Below, piece after piece: positions 1 through 13,086 of a stretch of DNA of 64,000 nucleotides. The DNA is from Tyto alba (Eukaryota; Chordata; Aves; Strigiformes; Tytonidae): contig NW_024881321.1 of NCBI RefSeq assembly GCF_018691265.1, forward strand, positions 24,153,698 through 24,217,697, read 5' to 3'. Numbering within the stretch: position 1 is the stretch's first letter; each line of letters begins with the position of its first letter. The notes beneath the pieces were generated by a model that worked only from the letters and a program-made list of their open reading frames with translations, made no database searches and was not told the origin of the DNA. The translations under genes and the position numbers were made by a program.

Positions 1-965
1 CTGGCTTGTACCACTAGAGTGAGCCCTTTTCTTGTCTGTAGGTTGAGATCTTTGAACTGCTGCTGGATCTTGTCCCACTTTTGTACTTTGTTATCTACCT
101 CTGATGTCATTATGCCAATGATGTGCTACTGTATGATGTCCCATAGTCATGTTACAACTTCCAAGAGTGATTATCAACTTTAAAACATATATCTGATACA
201 GTGTGTCTGTTACCTGAGGTGTCCGATGGTGTCAGGTGCCAGACTTGCTGTAGAAGAAACATTTAACTCTTTTATGTTTTTAACTAGAAGCTGTCCCCTG
301 AATTTCAGTTATAAACTGACTAACAGTGAAGTCACAGTAAACATTTTGGATGGTCCTGTAGATATCACCTGCACTTTGTGCTTTATAAGCATTTCTTCTG
401 TATTGTCATATGATCATGGTCTTCTGTCATCTTTGAAGGAAAATAATGTGATTTCTAGAGAGTTTTGATTAAGGCACAGGGCCACTGGACAGACCAAAGA
501 ACAAAGCGGAGTTCATGTGCTGACTCTGAAACAGAAAGAAAGAAAGAATGAAGTTAGATGGGTAATTAGTTACAAGCGCATACATACATTCACAAACACA
601 TCAGTGATGTGTGTATAAACACATATAGACACTACATACATAGGTGAACACATTGATTACCTATATATGGAAAAGAAACCATGGCAGGATGCAGAAGTTG
701 CAGTCAGGCTCTTTATTAAAAGATGACTTAATGGCAGATGGAAAAAGGGACTGATGCTTAAGTGAATGGAATGGTTACCCCAGGAAAACCTGTACAAAAG
801 CTCAGTTGTTGCCTTTCTTGTTTTCCCTAGAAAGCTTGTTTTGGCATCTCAAGTATATGCTCTGTGTATGCCCAATGGCACTACCATCCTACATGGGCTG
901 AGAGACAAAGTATCACCTTCATGCTAGAATTTGTTCAGGATGAACTAGGTGTTTTTCTCATAACT
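1..965. other. Unassigned non-coding sequence
   Basis: No gene, RNA gene or repeat family is recognised. A short open frame on the plus strand (226-468, 80 residues) has no recognisable motif and is within chance expectation. The first 500 bases are slightly more mixed in composition than the AT-rich sequence that follows, which could reflect an old, eroded repeat or a conserved non-coding element; I cannot tell which. Confidence 0.5.
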
Positions 966-1030
966 AGAGCAGGGAGATGGACCACATGATGTCTAGAGGT
1001 CCCTTCAATCCTCAGCCATTCTGTCATTCT
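966..1030 (+). mobile_element. CR1 LINE 3' tail fragment
   Basis: The stretch reads as the last ~65 bases of an avian CR1 retrotransposon in plus orientation: a block around 'tggaccacatgatgtctaga' and 'ggtcccttcaa', followed by the terminal 'attctgtcattct', a diverged form of the CR1 8-base tail repeat. CR1 copies are normally 5'-truncated and end without poly-A, and both traits fit. It has no coding capacity. The family is identified from remembered consensus and the divergence is visible by eye. Confidence 0.7.
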
Positions 1031-4000
1031 GAACTCTTTCAAAAGGTATACCACACAATCACAGAACAGTGATACGAGATAGTGATATAGTCTCTCCTCC
1101 TAACACAGCTGTTACATCATTTGATCATTTTGTTAGCCCTGGGGCTAAGTCTGGGGCTCTGATTTGAAGAGCAAACAGTTGATAGGGACAATAACTGAGG
1201 TCTACAAAATCATTAGGGTGGTAGATAGAGTGAATAAGAGTTGTTATTCACCAAATACCGTAACATTAAAAACTGGGATAACCTCAGTGAAACCAACTTA
1301 AATCAGATAAAAGAAAATACCTCTTTGCACATCAGGTAGTGAACTTTTGTAACTTGCTGTCATAGGAAGTAGCGGAGACAGTCAATGTCAGCAGGTTCAG
1401 ATTCATGGGTGAACAAATAAATAAAGAACAAATAGATACTGAAAGGAATGGGCAAAATCATCTCAGCAGGAGTAGAAATAGGAATTATTTCACAGAAGAA
1501 ATAAACAATTCTGATATATTAGTTCAAAAGATAATGGAGCGAGATCAAAAGATAACAGAGCAAATACATTGCAGTATCATACAAATTAAAATTACTGAGT
1601 TTACTTACAAGGTTCTTTAAAACATGATATATATTTTTGAGTTGTTTGTTTGTTTGTTTGTTTGTTTTTCTGTCAGACTATTTTTTATACCACTAGGGAA
1701 ATTTATATTCTTTTTTTCTACAAAAGAAAATGTATTTCTGAAGATTTTCTAAAAGTATTTTTTAAATGACATATAGAGATTTTTGTAGAACTAATTTAGG
1801 ATGCAAGTCAAATTTCACTAATTATTTCTTTCCTTGTGGCCATCCCAGGCTTATGCCAGAAAACATTGCATCTCTACTGTCATGCATTCTTAGGAAATAT
1901 AATATGCAAATGAGAATTCTAATTGGCTAAGGACACATGCAGGCTGGAAATTTTTGATTACTACCCTTAAGAAAAAAAAGAGGGAAAACCCAAGGTATAC
2001 ATAACAAAAGAAATTCAGTCAACTTTAAAGCACATATCAGGGGATAAAATGAAAAAAAAAAAAAGGTCAATATTAGTTTAAGTCAGAAAAGTCTTTTGAA
2101 GTGAAAATGGGAGCAAGTAGAACAATAATAAAAACATGATTTGAGTCTTTACATATAAATGATTATAAGAAATGTCTATACTGAACCCCTATAGAAGAGT
2201 TTTCTTAATATAATAAATAGGTTGATAGTAGTGAAATAGTATTTTAGAATAGAGCAGACAGGGTTTAGAATACATATACACCAAATTGAAAATAATCTTT
2301 ATAGTCAGTGAGCTGTGATGTCAGTTGTTTTGTGCATTTCTGACAACCAGGCATTATCGTTCCCTCAGTTTCCATCTATCATGATACATTTAAATAAAAA
2401 ATTTACCTCAAGTATTTGTATATATCATCTTAGATTAAGATAAAAACTAAATGGGTGGAATTCCTGTGATCCAGGTTTACTCTTCAGCTAACCAACTATT
2501 AGATCAGTCAATCGATTTCACTGCATAAGCCAATCAAAGAGGAAATACTGAGAAAGTGTACAAAATTATGATAAAAAAAATGTATTCCAAAAGCCTTCTG
2601 GGGTTAACACGTAAAGCAGTATTACTACTCCCATCATCAAACTAGGAATGGATTGAATGAAATATTATGTATATAGTGTTGTGTTTTTTGTTTTTTTAAG
2701 AAACGTTACTAAGTTAGTTTTTAACCTCTCTCCAATTTATACATCTTCCATCTTTTTGCACAGTAAACTGTCTAACATTATGAATTTGGGTGCAGTTTAC
2801 TGAATGCTTGATTCACTTTTGACTTCCTTGGTGCTGAGAATTTCCATAAATCCGATTTAGCTAGCTACCACAACTACATTTGCATTTGCTTTGTGCCATC
2901 AAAGTGGCTTAACACAGCTGAAACATTCCAGTGAGTCTAGCTATGTGTCTTTATTCCCAACATCTTTGTGCAAAGTATTCTGAAAATAGACGGCAGGTGA
3001 GAATCCCAGCTCAGAGAATTTTGTAATGCAAAAATCAAACCATAATATCAATACAAAACAAGTGAGCAGGAAAATAAAATTAAAAAAAAAAAAAAACAAC
3101 AGAGTTTTTTTTCCAACATTATTTTTTAACATAATGAAATTAGTGCAGGTAAGTATGATGTGTGTTATACGTGCTATATACCTGTAACAAGACACAATTA
3201 AATGAAGTACAGAACCCATTTATTTGTTTTACTTTCCTACATCTCCCATGATTTTTTTTTTCAGACATCAGCACCTAAGTACCATGCCATGTAATGTAAT
3301 AATTTAATTCCTTCAACATTTCCATCTTATCTTGAAAAATGTAAATTTCAGTTTACCTGGCAACTAATCTTTGAAGTTGTTGATAGCCCCTTGGACAGTA
3401 TATTTACCTAATCAATAGAAAGTAATTTTTGTGGGGCTGGTGCTTGCCTTACAGCTTAATATGAGGAATGAAAATAACAAAAAAAGAGACAGGGTGCACA
3501 GTGTAGAGCTTTGTTGTCAATAATACATTATTTGTCTTTTTGAATAGTGAAATTTCATCTGACAGTGTATATATATCAAAATGCCACCATATGAATAGCT
3601 GAATAACTCCTGAGTCAAGTGAAATCAGGATCTTCCTCTGTATTATTACTAGATCTGGACAGGCATTTAATCAATTTTCAATGAAATTGAAAATAAATTA
3701 AAAAAAAGTTGTTTTTCTTTTAAAGAAAATATTTATCATGTTTATTTATAAATTCTCCATTCAACTGAATGAAGAGCGAAGATTATTTCTGCAGATCTTC
3801 TCAGATCAAGAAAAGTAGAAAACCTCAAACAAAAATACTGTCTAATAGGTTGTTCTGAAAGGTACAGAGTACTTCCTAACCTCACTATATGCCATCATTG
3901 CACACCACTGGCCTTCCTCTTGGCCGCATTTCCAGCATACTCCATATCATGACAGTATATGAATGAAAGCGTGGCTCCTTGGTTGACTTTGTTTTCCCTT

Positions 4001-7000
4001 AGGGCTCTCTCATGCCTCACCAACTTCCCCAAAACCATTAAGAGATGCTGCAGGTCTTGTTAACCCCTGCAGGTGGTCTGCTCCCAGACTTGTTGGGTGA
4101 CATGAAAGAGGGGTGCTACTGAGCCTCAGAGCTGAGTCCCTTCTGGTGGGACTCCACCAGGTGGGATATTTCACACGCCTTCCAGACCAGGGGAAACTGG
4201 CCAGCAGACCACAGAGCAGGCCAGCTATTTCTGTTTGGCAAATTGGATCAAAAAATCAGAGATACATAGTGGTGCTCCACAGAAAATAAATTAGATCTCA
4301 GCACAGCAGTACTGGCAGAGGACTCTGTAATGGAAGCTGCTAAGGAGACTGTAAGGAGAACAAGGTAAAATGAGCTGTTCTTCAGATTGCCTAAGGATTA
4401 TCAGGTCTGAAATTTCTCATGGGTATATTCCACACCTTACATTTGCAAGCGTAGCAAAAAATGAATCATAGTAGAAACTACCTTTGAAATTCATACTAAA
4501 GTTCCAGAAAATTGCTTCATTAACTAAAAAAACCTATCTATTATGAGGTTTTGAATATTGCTCTTTTATTTGTTTCTTTGGGAGAACAGATGTGTGTACA
4601 CCTTTTCCTTTTATAATTTAGTCAGTGTATTTAATGTTACAATTTCTGAAGCACTGAGATGGGGAATAGACTATTTCTTTATGTATACAGTTCTGTTTCA
4701 TAATTCCCTTTCAAAAGATGGTATCAATAGCAACTTTTTAAATTAGCGCTGAGCAACAGCAGGAGGTAAACTACCTCTGCAACACTTCCCCTGTCCCTCT
4801 CAATAACAATAATAAGAAAAAACAGATAGGTTGGCAGATTGACTGAGCATCAACAGACTTATCTTTCCAATACTTTCCCTATCAGGCCCACATACAACAG
4901 GGTAAGAAACTGGAATTACTTACATCTAAAATGTACATGGTGAAGTGAAGCTAGTACCCTCCTGTTGAACCATTACTGGCCCAACATACTTACATTTGTC
5001 CTTTCAGTAAAAATAAGAAAAAAAAAGGAAAAAAGGAGCACAACAGGCTGAAAGGATTACACTTCTCTTTTTCCAAGTATAATTAGTCAGACTATTCTAA
5101 GAACTCTAGTCTGAGCAATGAATACTTCAGAACGATAATACCGAGTAACATCAGAGACTGATGGAAGTGTCTGAGTATGAGGGATAAAAAAAAGTGACTG
5201 TGAATACTGTAGTACAGTTACTCTGCTCAGCAGGTAACTATTAAAATTTAGGGTACTATACTCACTGCTTCCAAGTGACTCTTGGCCAAGGGAGATGAAT
5301 TTGAGGGAAGATATAAGATGGTGTCCTTCAGAGTCTGGAACAAAATGAAATAGGTAGCTTACATTTTCTCTAAAAGAAACACATTGAACACATGCTGGAA
5401 TTAAAAAAAAAAAAAAAATTGTTTTACTTTGCTGAAGCCTTTCTTCCTTCTGTTTTGCTACATTCCTCTGGCTTCCTCCTTAGACCTTTTTGATATTTGC
5501 TTTCTCAATATAAAATCTTCTATGTGAGACACTTGTCCTAAAGGAACCCTCTCAATATTTTTCAGTCTTTTCTCATATTCTTCATCCTGATTTTCAGCCC
5601 TTTGATTAAGGACATGTTTATCTAATTCTGCAGGAAGATTTAGGTTCCTAGATTAGGACTAAAAGATAACTGTGGTAATTAATTTAGGCTAATCTAAAGT
5701 GTGATTCTAAAATTCTCTTACCACCTCCTATCTAATACTTTGACGGTTCATTCACTATAAGCCTACATTATATATCCATCATTGCCTTATGTTTTTATGG
5801 GGATCAGATAGCTCAGAATTTACCCCAGTGTTAAGCAGACTTCTAATTAGACTATACCTTCTTGCAACCCAAGAGCAATATGATCCAAAAGCTTTCCTCA
5901 AAACACATCTAGTGCACTTTTTATGAATAAGTCTACCAGAAAACCCAGAAAATCCAGTAATCTTCATATATCATCATGTGACCAGAAAACTGCATTCTGC
6001 TTCATACATGCACTTTCTATAAGTTGGTTTTAAAGCTAGAATACTTCACAAACCTTTCAGGTTCACTATCATCTACAACCTAATGGAAGCTGAGGTCTCT
6101 GGAAGATGCCTTCAGAACAATGAAAAATTAAAAAAGAGGGTCTTGCTTCGTAGATAGATGGATAAACGTTAGAAAATGAATATGTTTGAATTTAGAGTAT
6201 CTACTTCAGAGGTGGGGAAACCTGAATTTTTATATTTTGTTATGCATTGCATATAAATTTTATTCATTACTTTATGTAAACTGTGACATTTGTATCTACG
6301 TTAATTGGGCTTTAATGGCTACAGATTTGGGAAAGAGGTAGTCTGCAAGAACCTCCAGTTTTGATCTTGCCCTGCAGAACAAAGAATAAATTAAACTTGC
6401 CGATTGGTCAATTGAGTTAAGTGAAAGACCATGTTTGTAGCATCCAATGAACTAAAATAGTGCATGTTTAACTTTTCTGAGATTACAGCTGAAAGAATAG
6501 ATAGATTGTTTTGTGAAACCTAATGTCTTCTGTGAATATGGATGTCTCTGACTTCTTCAGAAAATTAACAAGTCATTCGTGTTCAATAGGAATGGCCATG
6601 ACGTTAGAACAAGAACTCTAGGGAACTGTAGCTCTACTAGCCAAACTGAAAAAAACTGTTATTTTAGCAACCTTTCTTTGGTCATTAAAAATAAAATTTG
6701 AAGTGTATTTCAATTTAAGATGACTACAGCATAAAAAGGACTTTCTAATTTTATTTTTGAAACTTGAAAGGTATTAGTAGCAACATAAGCTACAGTTATT
6801 GTGTTTATTGAGCCAGTGCTTACTGAGAGCTGAAGGTTATGAGAGACAATGTGATGAGTCTATGTTGTTTGAAAACATATCATTAAGCTTATGAACCATT
6901 GTATCCATTATCTTGAGAGACATTGTTCATCTATTACTTATGAAAGTACTTAGTATTTATACTGGAAAGGTAAAATCTCTGGCTTTTCTCCTTGTAGGTA

Positions 7001-7192
7001 AAATTATTTGCTGGCTAGAATACTACTGAACAGCAATGAAACCAACTGAACTGAAAACACAGTGGCAAGCTAGAACCATACTAATATATGGAGGGAAAGT
7101 TTAATAAATTTGAATGTATGGTAGAAAATGTAGTGGCCAAAGAAACTAATGGAAGGTTAGAAATCTCAATTAACTTTATTAACTAAACTTTG
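1031..7192. other. AT-rich non-coding stretch
   Basis: No recognisable gene or RNA. It contains a (TTTG)n microsatellite at 1642-1668, several A-runs (for example 2051-2064, 3083-3096 and 5403-5418) and a locally GC-richer patch at about 4000-4260 that I cannot assign. Open frames here are short (at most 92 residues), and the 92-residue one on the minus strand (2941-3219) runs through an A/T homopolymer and is not convincing. Confidence 0.5.
1642..1668. repeat. (TTTG)n microsatellite
   Basis: About six tandem copies of a TTTG unit followed by T-rich sequence. It is a simple repeat with no flanking element recognised. Confidence 0.9.
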
Positions 7193-7296
7193 TAACAACA
7201 ACAACAACAACAACAACAACAAACCAAAACCAAAACCAAAACCAAAAACAAAAACAAAAAGAAAAACAAAAACAAAAACAAAACCAAAAACAAAAC
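7193..7296. repeat. Compound A/C-rich simple repeat
   Basis: A run of about ten CAA units passes directly into units of the form AAAACC and then AAAAAC, ending near 7296. The whole ~104 bases contain almost only A and C on the plus strand, with a single G near 7261. The step-wise change of unit suggests successive slippage expansions of variant units. Confidence 0.9.
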
Positions 7297-10200
7297 ACTG
7301 TGTTCCTTTACAGGAGTTTAGCTTCTCTTTAAATTAAAGAAGTCTTACATTTGAAAGAAATGTAAAGGGAGTACTTCTTAGGGTAAGAAGAAATTCAAGA
7401 GATCATAGCTAACACTTGCCATATGTCTTGAGCATGAAGATAAAACAGGAGGACATCTTGCTGATTAGCCCTCTGAAAAAAAATAAACCAAACCCAAAGA
7501 GTATCTGTCATCAAATATTCTGGAAGGTATCCTGTATTACTAACAATGGAATAAAAATGCAAATCCTATTAAGTCTGTAGCACTTCCAGAATAAAATTAA
7601 AGTTAAGGGGGAAAAAAAACCAGACCTATAAACAGTTTTCGAGTCACTCATAGTGTTATAGCATACTGTGGTAGTGTCAAAGAATACACAAAAGCTAAAG
7701 CAGTTTGTGACGACACATTTAAACTAATGCCAGACATATATGTTGTATATATCTATACCTAAATTGCTTCACAAGGTTCTTTTGGTAGTCAGTGGGTACA
7801 AACAAAGGCACTTGGGATGTGATGTGTGCATTCTATTTTGTGTTTTTGTATTATGAGGTGTGTTTTTCTGCAGAAGGACCATCTTCTTCCCTCTGTCTAC
7901 AAGGATACACTTTTTGTACTTTTATTGCTGCTTCTGAAGAAGATATTGCAATACATATATATAAACACAAATTAAAATATTAAAAGTAGTAAAAATATCT
8001 GGACTTAAATCTACAAAACATACAGACAATATTTTGACTTCCAATACTTTAGATTGATTTTCCCTGTTTGAAAATGTATTCTCTAAATCTACTCAAAAGG
8101 CCAATCATTCAATTATGTAATGCCTAGAAAAATACTGTATTTTTTTTGTTATTATTTCATGGCTCTGTGAGAAAGCAATAAGTTGGATGCAGAGTGAAAA
8201 TATCATTGTAAGAGCAGTGTAAGCTGTTTTTATTGAATATATACCTCTTATATGTCCCTCATTTTTGAACCACAAATAGAAATAGTGATAATCTTAAGCT
8301 ATAAATAGGCCTTTTTTCTAATTTACGTGTCCAGTAAATCTCTTTAGTACAGATAAGACCACCCTATATTGCTAAGAAACAGTATAGAGCTGCTTAGTCA
8401 TTTTACCAAAGGTTTTGTAAGTAGGAAATATGCTCATTTCACCTATAATTTTCCATCCACCTATCTCAGGCTTTCTCTTTCTAATGGGTCTGTTCTTGCC
8501 ATCACTGTCATCAACACTCAAAACTTTACACATATTGCATTTTATTTCTCTGCTCACGGTTCCAGATACTGACTTCCAAGCACCTCTTTATATACTCTCT
8601 GGGATAGTTGAGAGTTTAATCTTCTCATCACAGACCAGTCCATGACTACTCACATCCTTCTTGATAATGAAGCAAGCTAATCTCCTCAGTAGATGTAATG
8701 TTACTCTCTTAATTCAAAATTCTGAAGACAAGCAGGGGTAGAGAAGTAAGTAGCTCTGACACTGAGTTTCTTCACTGATGCCCTTATAATTGGGATAGGC
8801 AGGCTGCAACATTTGATGTGTAAGCATACAGAATGCACGAGAGATCACTGAAAAACATCATTCAGTTAAAGCCAATTTGTGTCACTTGAAATCACAGACA
8901 CACTGGACCTTAAGAAATTCACTTTTCAACATGTCAGCCCTACATGCAAATGTAAGATGATAGGAGACTGTCAAGGATTTCAAGCAGGAGGACATAAATA
9001 TATATTGTAACACAGTCTGTTAAGAAGATTTTGGGCTGTTATTGTTACATTTCAGAAGGAAGCAAGGACCACTCTGAAGTGAACAGTAATCTTATTTCTA
9101 TTGCACATACCAGGACATTAAACACAGTGATTGCTTTCAGTAAACAGGTCACTTCAGACTAACAACTAATAGAGATGAGGATTTCAACAAGCTCTTCTGG
9201 AAATTGAAGAAAACACTGAAAGCCTAAAAACATTTAAGAACATTTCTAGGTACTGTCACATGAAAGAATGAGCTGAACGCTGAAACTACAGCTTCCAATT
9301 ATTGTCTAAAATGTGTTTATAGGTGGAAGCTCCCATTCATTGGTTTTCAGAGTGCTGAGACATGGTAGCAAAAACATAATGAAGGAATCTTAGTCCTAAA
9401 GATTATAACTTAGAGTGAAACAAAGGGAAAAAAGTTAGATAAAAGTAATCATCATCAGATTAAGAGTTTATATTTGTGAACCATAGAAACTTAGTCTCCT
9501 GATTCCCAGGTTAATTCCTAGGATATAGTAATATTTCTATCTGAAATAACCACACCAAAAAAATGTAGAAAAGTCAATATTTGAAAAGGTTGTCAAACAA
9601 GGCTCCTTGGACAGGATTAAGGAATTAAAAATAGAGAGATAGAAAACAAACAAACATTGATGGATGTATCAAAATATTAATCATCTGCAAAGTGACCAAA
9701 TTCCTCATTTTAGTCCTCACTACTCATGAGATTTTTGAATAAGCACCCTACTCTCAATTTTTCCCTTACCCCCAATGAACTTTACTTCACAGCTAATGTT
9801 CAGTTTGAGCTAGACCTGTTTTTGTAAAAGGGTAACATGGCAACATTATGCTAAATACTTCTTCATGGAAAAGTTACTTCAGAAATTGGATTTTCTACAA
9901 ATCCTGTGTTTACTATGATTCAACATTAGGTATTCTGAAACCTGATTGCAAAGGGAACAGCAATTATAATCTCATCGATAGCAGAATCAGAATTATTAAC
10001 TGTATGTGGTTAAAAAGCTCTTTTATATATTGTGTGGACAATTTGGTATTCCTGTACTTTATGTTAGCTGTATGTCTTAGGAAACTTGCCAAGTAATGAG
10101 GTACTGGCATTTGCAAAAGTGGTTGGCTAACTGGCAAAGTGCATATGTTTGAAGTATTCGATGCAGCTTTAACTTGCAGCTGCTGCTTATACAATCATTC

Positions 10201-11194
10201 TACTGTGTTTGTAGGTCTTTGATGTATGCAAAGCACTGATTATAGTTTGGCACAGTTCCTGATGTCTTAACCAGGGGGACATTTCCCTTAATCTCACCTG
10301 GCAGTGAAGTTGCAAATGAGCCACAATATTTGAGTCTTAGCAACAGTGGTTTGTAATCAGCAATTCCAATTATGGGATGAGGGAATACTAATTGACCACC
10401 AGCTGTCAGAGCAAATGGGCAAGACAAAGTTATTAACTTTCTGTCTTGACCCTCAAAAATGGAATAGAACAGATACAGGTAAAATTTCCTCTATTTTGGA
10501 CATAAGAAAATAAGATTAAAATGGCCTTTCTTGTTTGATCAAGAGAATATTATAATTTTATTCATCTAAAGAAACATTTGGGAAGGACTAAATATAACCT
10601 TGGTAGATCAAGAACCAATATGCAAAATCCTTTATTAACTATTAGATATGCAGAAGTCCTTTACTTATATTTTCAGTACAGTAACTTTACATAGAGATAC
10701 TCACACTCCTGAGGGGAAAAAATACACAAACACATCAATGCATAATTAAATGAAAATAGAATATATCACTGTGAATTTTCAAAATTACTTGCTCTAGTGT
10801 GTGAATCAAAAATACTAATTTTCTTTCCACTATCTAGTTTTATGACCTTCAATGAATCATCCCAGCACCTTAAGTATGTGTACTGCATGAAACTTATTTT
10901 ATGTATGTCTGTGATTACCTAAACCACTAATGTTTTCTTTCTCTCTTCTGAAACCATCTCAAATTATTTTCTAAATTAGTAATTTTTACTGATATTAAGT
11001 ATCTCCTTGTGTTGTTATATTGCTTCATGGAATTTTTAGTTCCCACTCCCTCTCTTAGGATAGATCTCTTGTGCAAGGTTCCTGATGTCTTTCCTATGAT
11101 ACATCAAAAAAATTGTCTTCCATCATACAGTAAGTCAAACAATTGCCTCCTGGTTTATGTATTCCTGACAGAGAAATGCAACCCACTAAGAATG
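7297..11194. other. AT-rich non-coding stretch
   Basis: Nothing recognisable as a gene, RNA or named repeat. The open frames between 8369 and 8645 and between 9848 and 10427 overlap on both strands, have no motif and look like chance frames. The frame at 11009-11272 is non-coding at its start and runs into the CR1 element at its end. Confidence 0.45.
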
Positions 11195-12084
11195 GAGGTT
11201 GGAGCTACAGCTTCAGATGATACCAAACTGAATGGAGAAGTAGACACTTCAGAATGGAGAGCCACCCTGTAGGAAGACCAGGATAGGCTGGAAGAGTGAG
11301 CTAACAATAATCTTATGAAGCTCAACAAGGACAAGTGTAAGGTCTAGCATCTGGGAAAATATAATTCAGAAGTGCATCACAGACTGGGATCTACCTGGTA
11401 GGAAAACAGAGCTCTGTGGAAAAGGACCTGGGAGTCCTGGTGGTCAACAAGCTCAATGTGAGTGAACAGTGTGCTGCAGTGGCAAAGAAAGCCAACAGGA
11501 TGCTGGGTTGTATCCATGAGAGCATCACCAGAAGAGATATAGAAGTCATTATTCTGCTCTACTCAGTGCTTGTCAGGCCACACCTGGAATACTGTGTTCA
11601 GTTTTGGTTCCTGCTATGAAAAATGTATGTGGACAGGCTGCAGAGGGTCCAGAGGAGGACCACAAAGATGATCAAAGGACTGGGAAGTCTGCTGTATGGG
11701 GAAAGACTGAGAGAGTTGGCTTTGTTCAGCCTTGAGAAGAGAAGGCTTAGGGGAGACCTTATCTCCATGTTCCAGTATTTAAAGGGTGGTTACAAAGAAG
11801 ATGGAAACTTCCTTTTTACAAGGAGTCATATGGAAAAGACAAGGGATAATGGGTACAAATTAGTCCTGTGGAGATTCTGACTGGACACAAAAGGAAAATT
11901 TTTCACAATGAGAACAATCAGCTGCTGGAATAATATCCCCATGGAAGTGGAGGATTTCCTAACATTGGACAGGTTTAAGATTCAGCTGGATGCTGGGCCA
12001 TCTTGCCTAGACTGTCCTTTTGCAAAGCAATATGGATCCAGATGATCCTCAAGGTCCCTTCCAAGATGGTATTCTATGATTCTT
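11195..12084 (+). mobile_element. CR1 LINE, 3' ~0.9 kb, coding remnant of ORF2
   Basis: A 5'-truncated CR1 non-LTR retrotransposon in plus orientation. Conceptual translation begins at the reverse transcriptase motif region (residues ASDDTKLNGEVDT near 11210, where CR1 normally has an F/Y-ADD core). It continues through a long frame at 11416-11619 (EKDLGVLVV...NRMLGCIHES...RPHLEYCVQFW) and, after a stop near 11619, through 11623-11880 (VDRLQRVQRR...LREL.LFSLEKRRLRGDL...YLKGGYKEDG). These blocks are characteristic of the C-terminal part of CR1 ORF2. A GC-richer non-coding tail follows, ending in 'attctatgattctt' at 12071-12084 with no poly-A. The catalytic Ala is replaced (SDD), frames are interrupted, and the endonuclease domain is missing, so the copy is dead. 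Confidence 0.93.
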
Positions 12085-13081
12085 CCAACAAATCCAAAAC
12101 CAAAAATAATGCTTCTCATTGTTAAAATGACTGAAACAATTCAGTACCGTTAATAACTGAAATTACTTTGGTTTGATTCAAAATTAGCATAAAATTGTCG
12201 CAGTGGATATTTGCATAAGGAATGATAATAAAAATTTGTAAAAGGGAAACAGAAATGTCTCAACTAAACTGTTTCAATGGAAACATTTGTTTTAAACAAA
12301 CAAACAAACAAACAAACAAACAAACAAACAAAACAAAAAACAAACCACCACCACCATTAAAAATACCTTTTATCTGTTAAAAAATTTGCAGTGAGTTGCA
12401 GGCTGTTCTATTGTGTTTGGTGAAAAATAAATATTGAAAGAGAACATATAAATTGTTACTATAAAGAGACAATGATAGCCATATCTTGTTCATAAATCAG
12501 GGGTTTCAGATGGTGACTTGTGTTTATAACACTGAAAGTAAAAGGTAACAACAGAAGGAAAAAAGATAAGAGGCGAATACTTCATAAATTATGTTATACT
12601 GTGGGAGAGACTAAAATACCATTCAATATTGTTGCCTAGCTTGCCAGTACATGCAGTGGGTATTTGAATCCTCCAATGAACAAACTTCTTTGGAAACATG
12701 TACAGCTATGCAAAACTCAGTAGGATATGTAGTCCCTGTTAAAAAAGAAGTTACCAAGCTGTTGGCCAGGAACTAGGGAACTAGTACACAGCCAACTGCA
12801 GAGAGAAATTCAGCTCTTTTTCCAAGTGTTCACGAGTTCTTTCTTCTGACTTTTTTTTTTTTTTTTTTTCCCAGTTCTTTCTTTGAGGCAGGTAATGCCT
12901 CCTCTGAATTTAGCACTTCCTTCCCATCCAGTGGTTATAGTCCTTTCCTTATTTTCTTCTGTCTTATTTAGAAAATATTAAATTCTACAATAACAGCTAA
13001 TGCTTTCACTTTTTTGCTGTGTTTTGAGTTCAGTCATAGGTTGATAATGGTAACTGTTGCTTATACTAACAACATTTTGCA
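12085..13081. other. Non-coding spacer between CR1 and LTR
   Basis: AT-rich sequence with the (CAAA)n repeat listed separately and a 20-odd-base T-run near 12850-12870. No gene or RNA is seen. Confidence 0.5.
12294..12357. repeat. (CAAA)n microsatellite with CCA tail
   Basis: About nine CAAA units followed by irregular A-rich sequence and three or four CCA triplets. It lies ~200 bases downstream of the CR1 3' end. Confidence 0.9.
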
Positions 13082-13086
13082 TGGCC

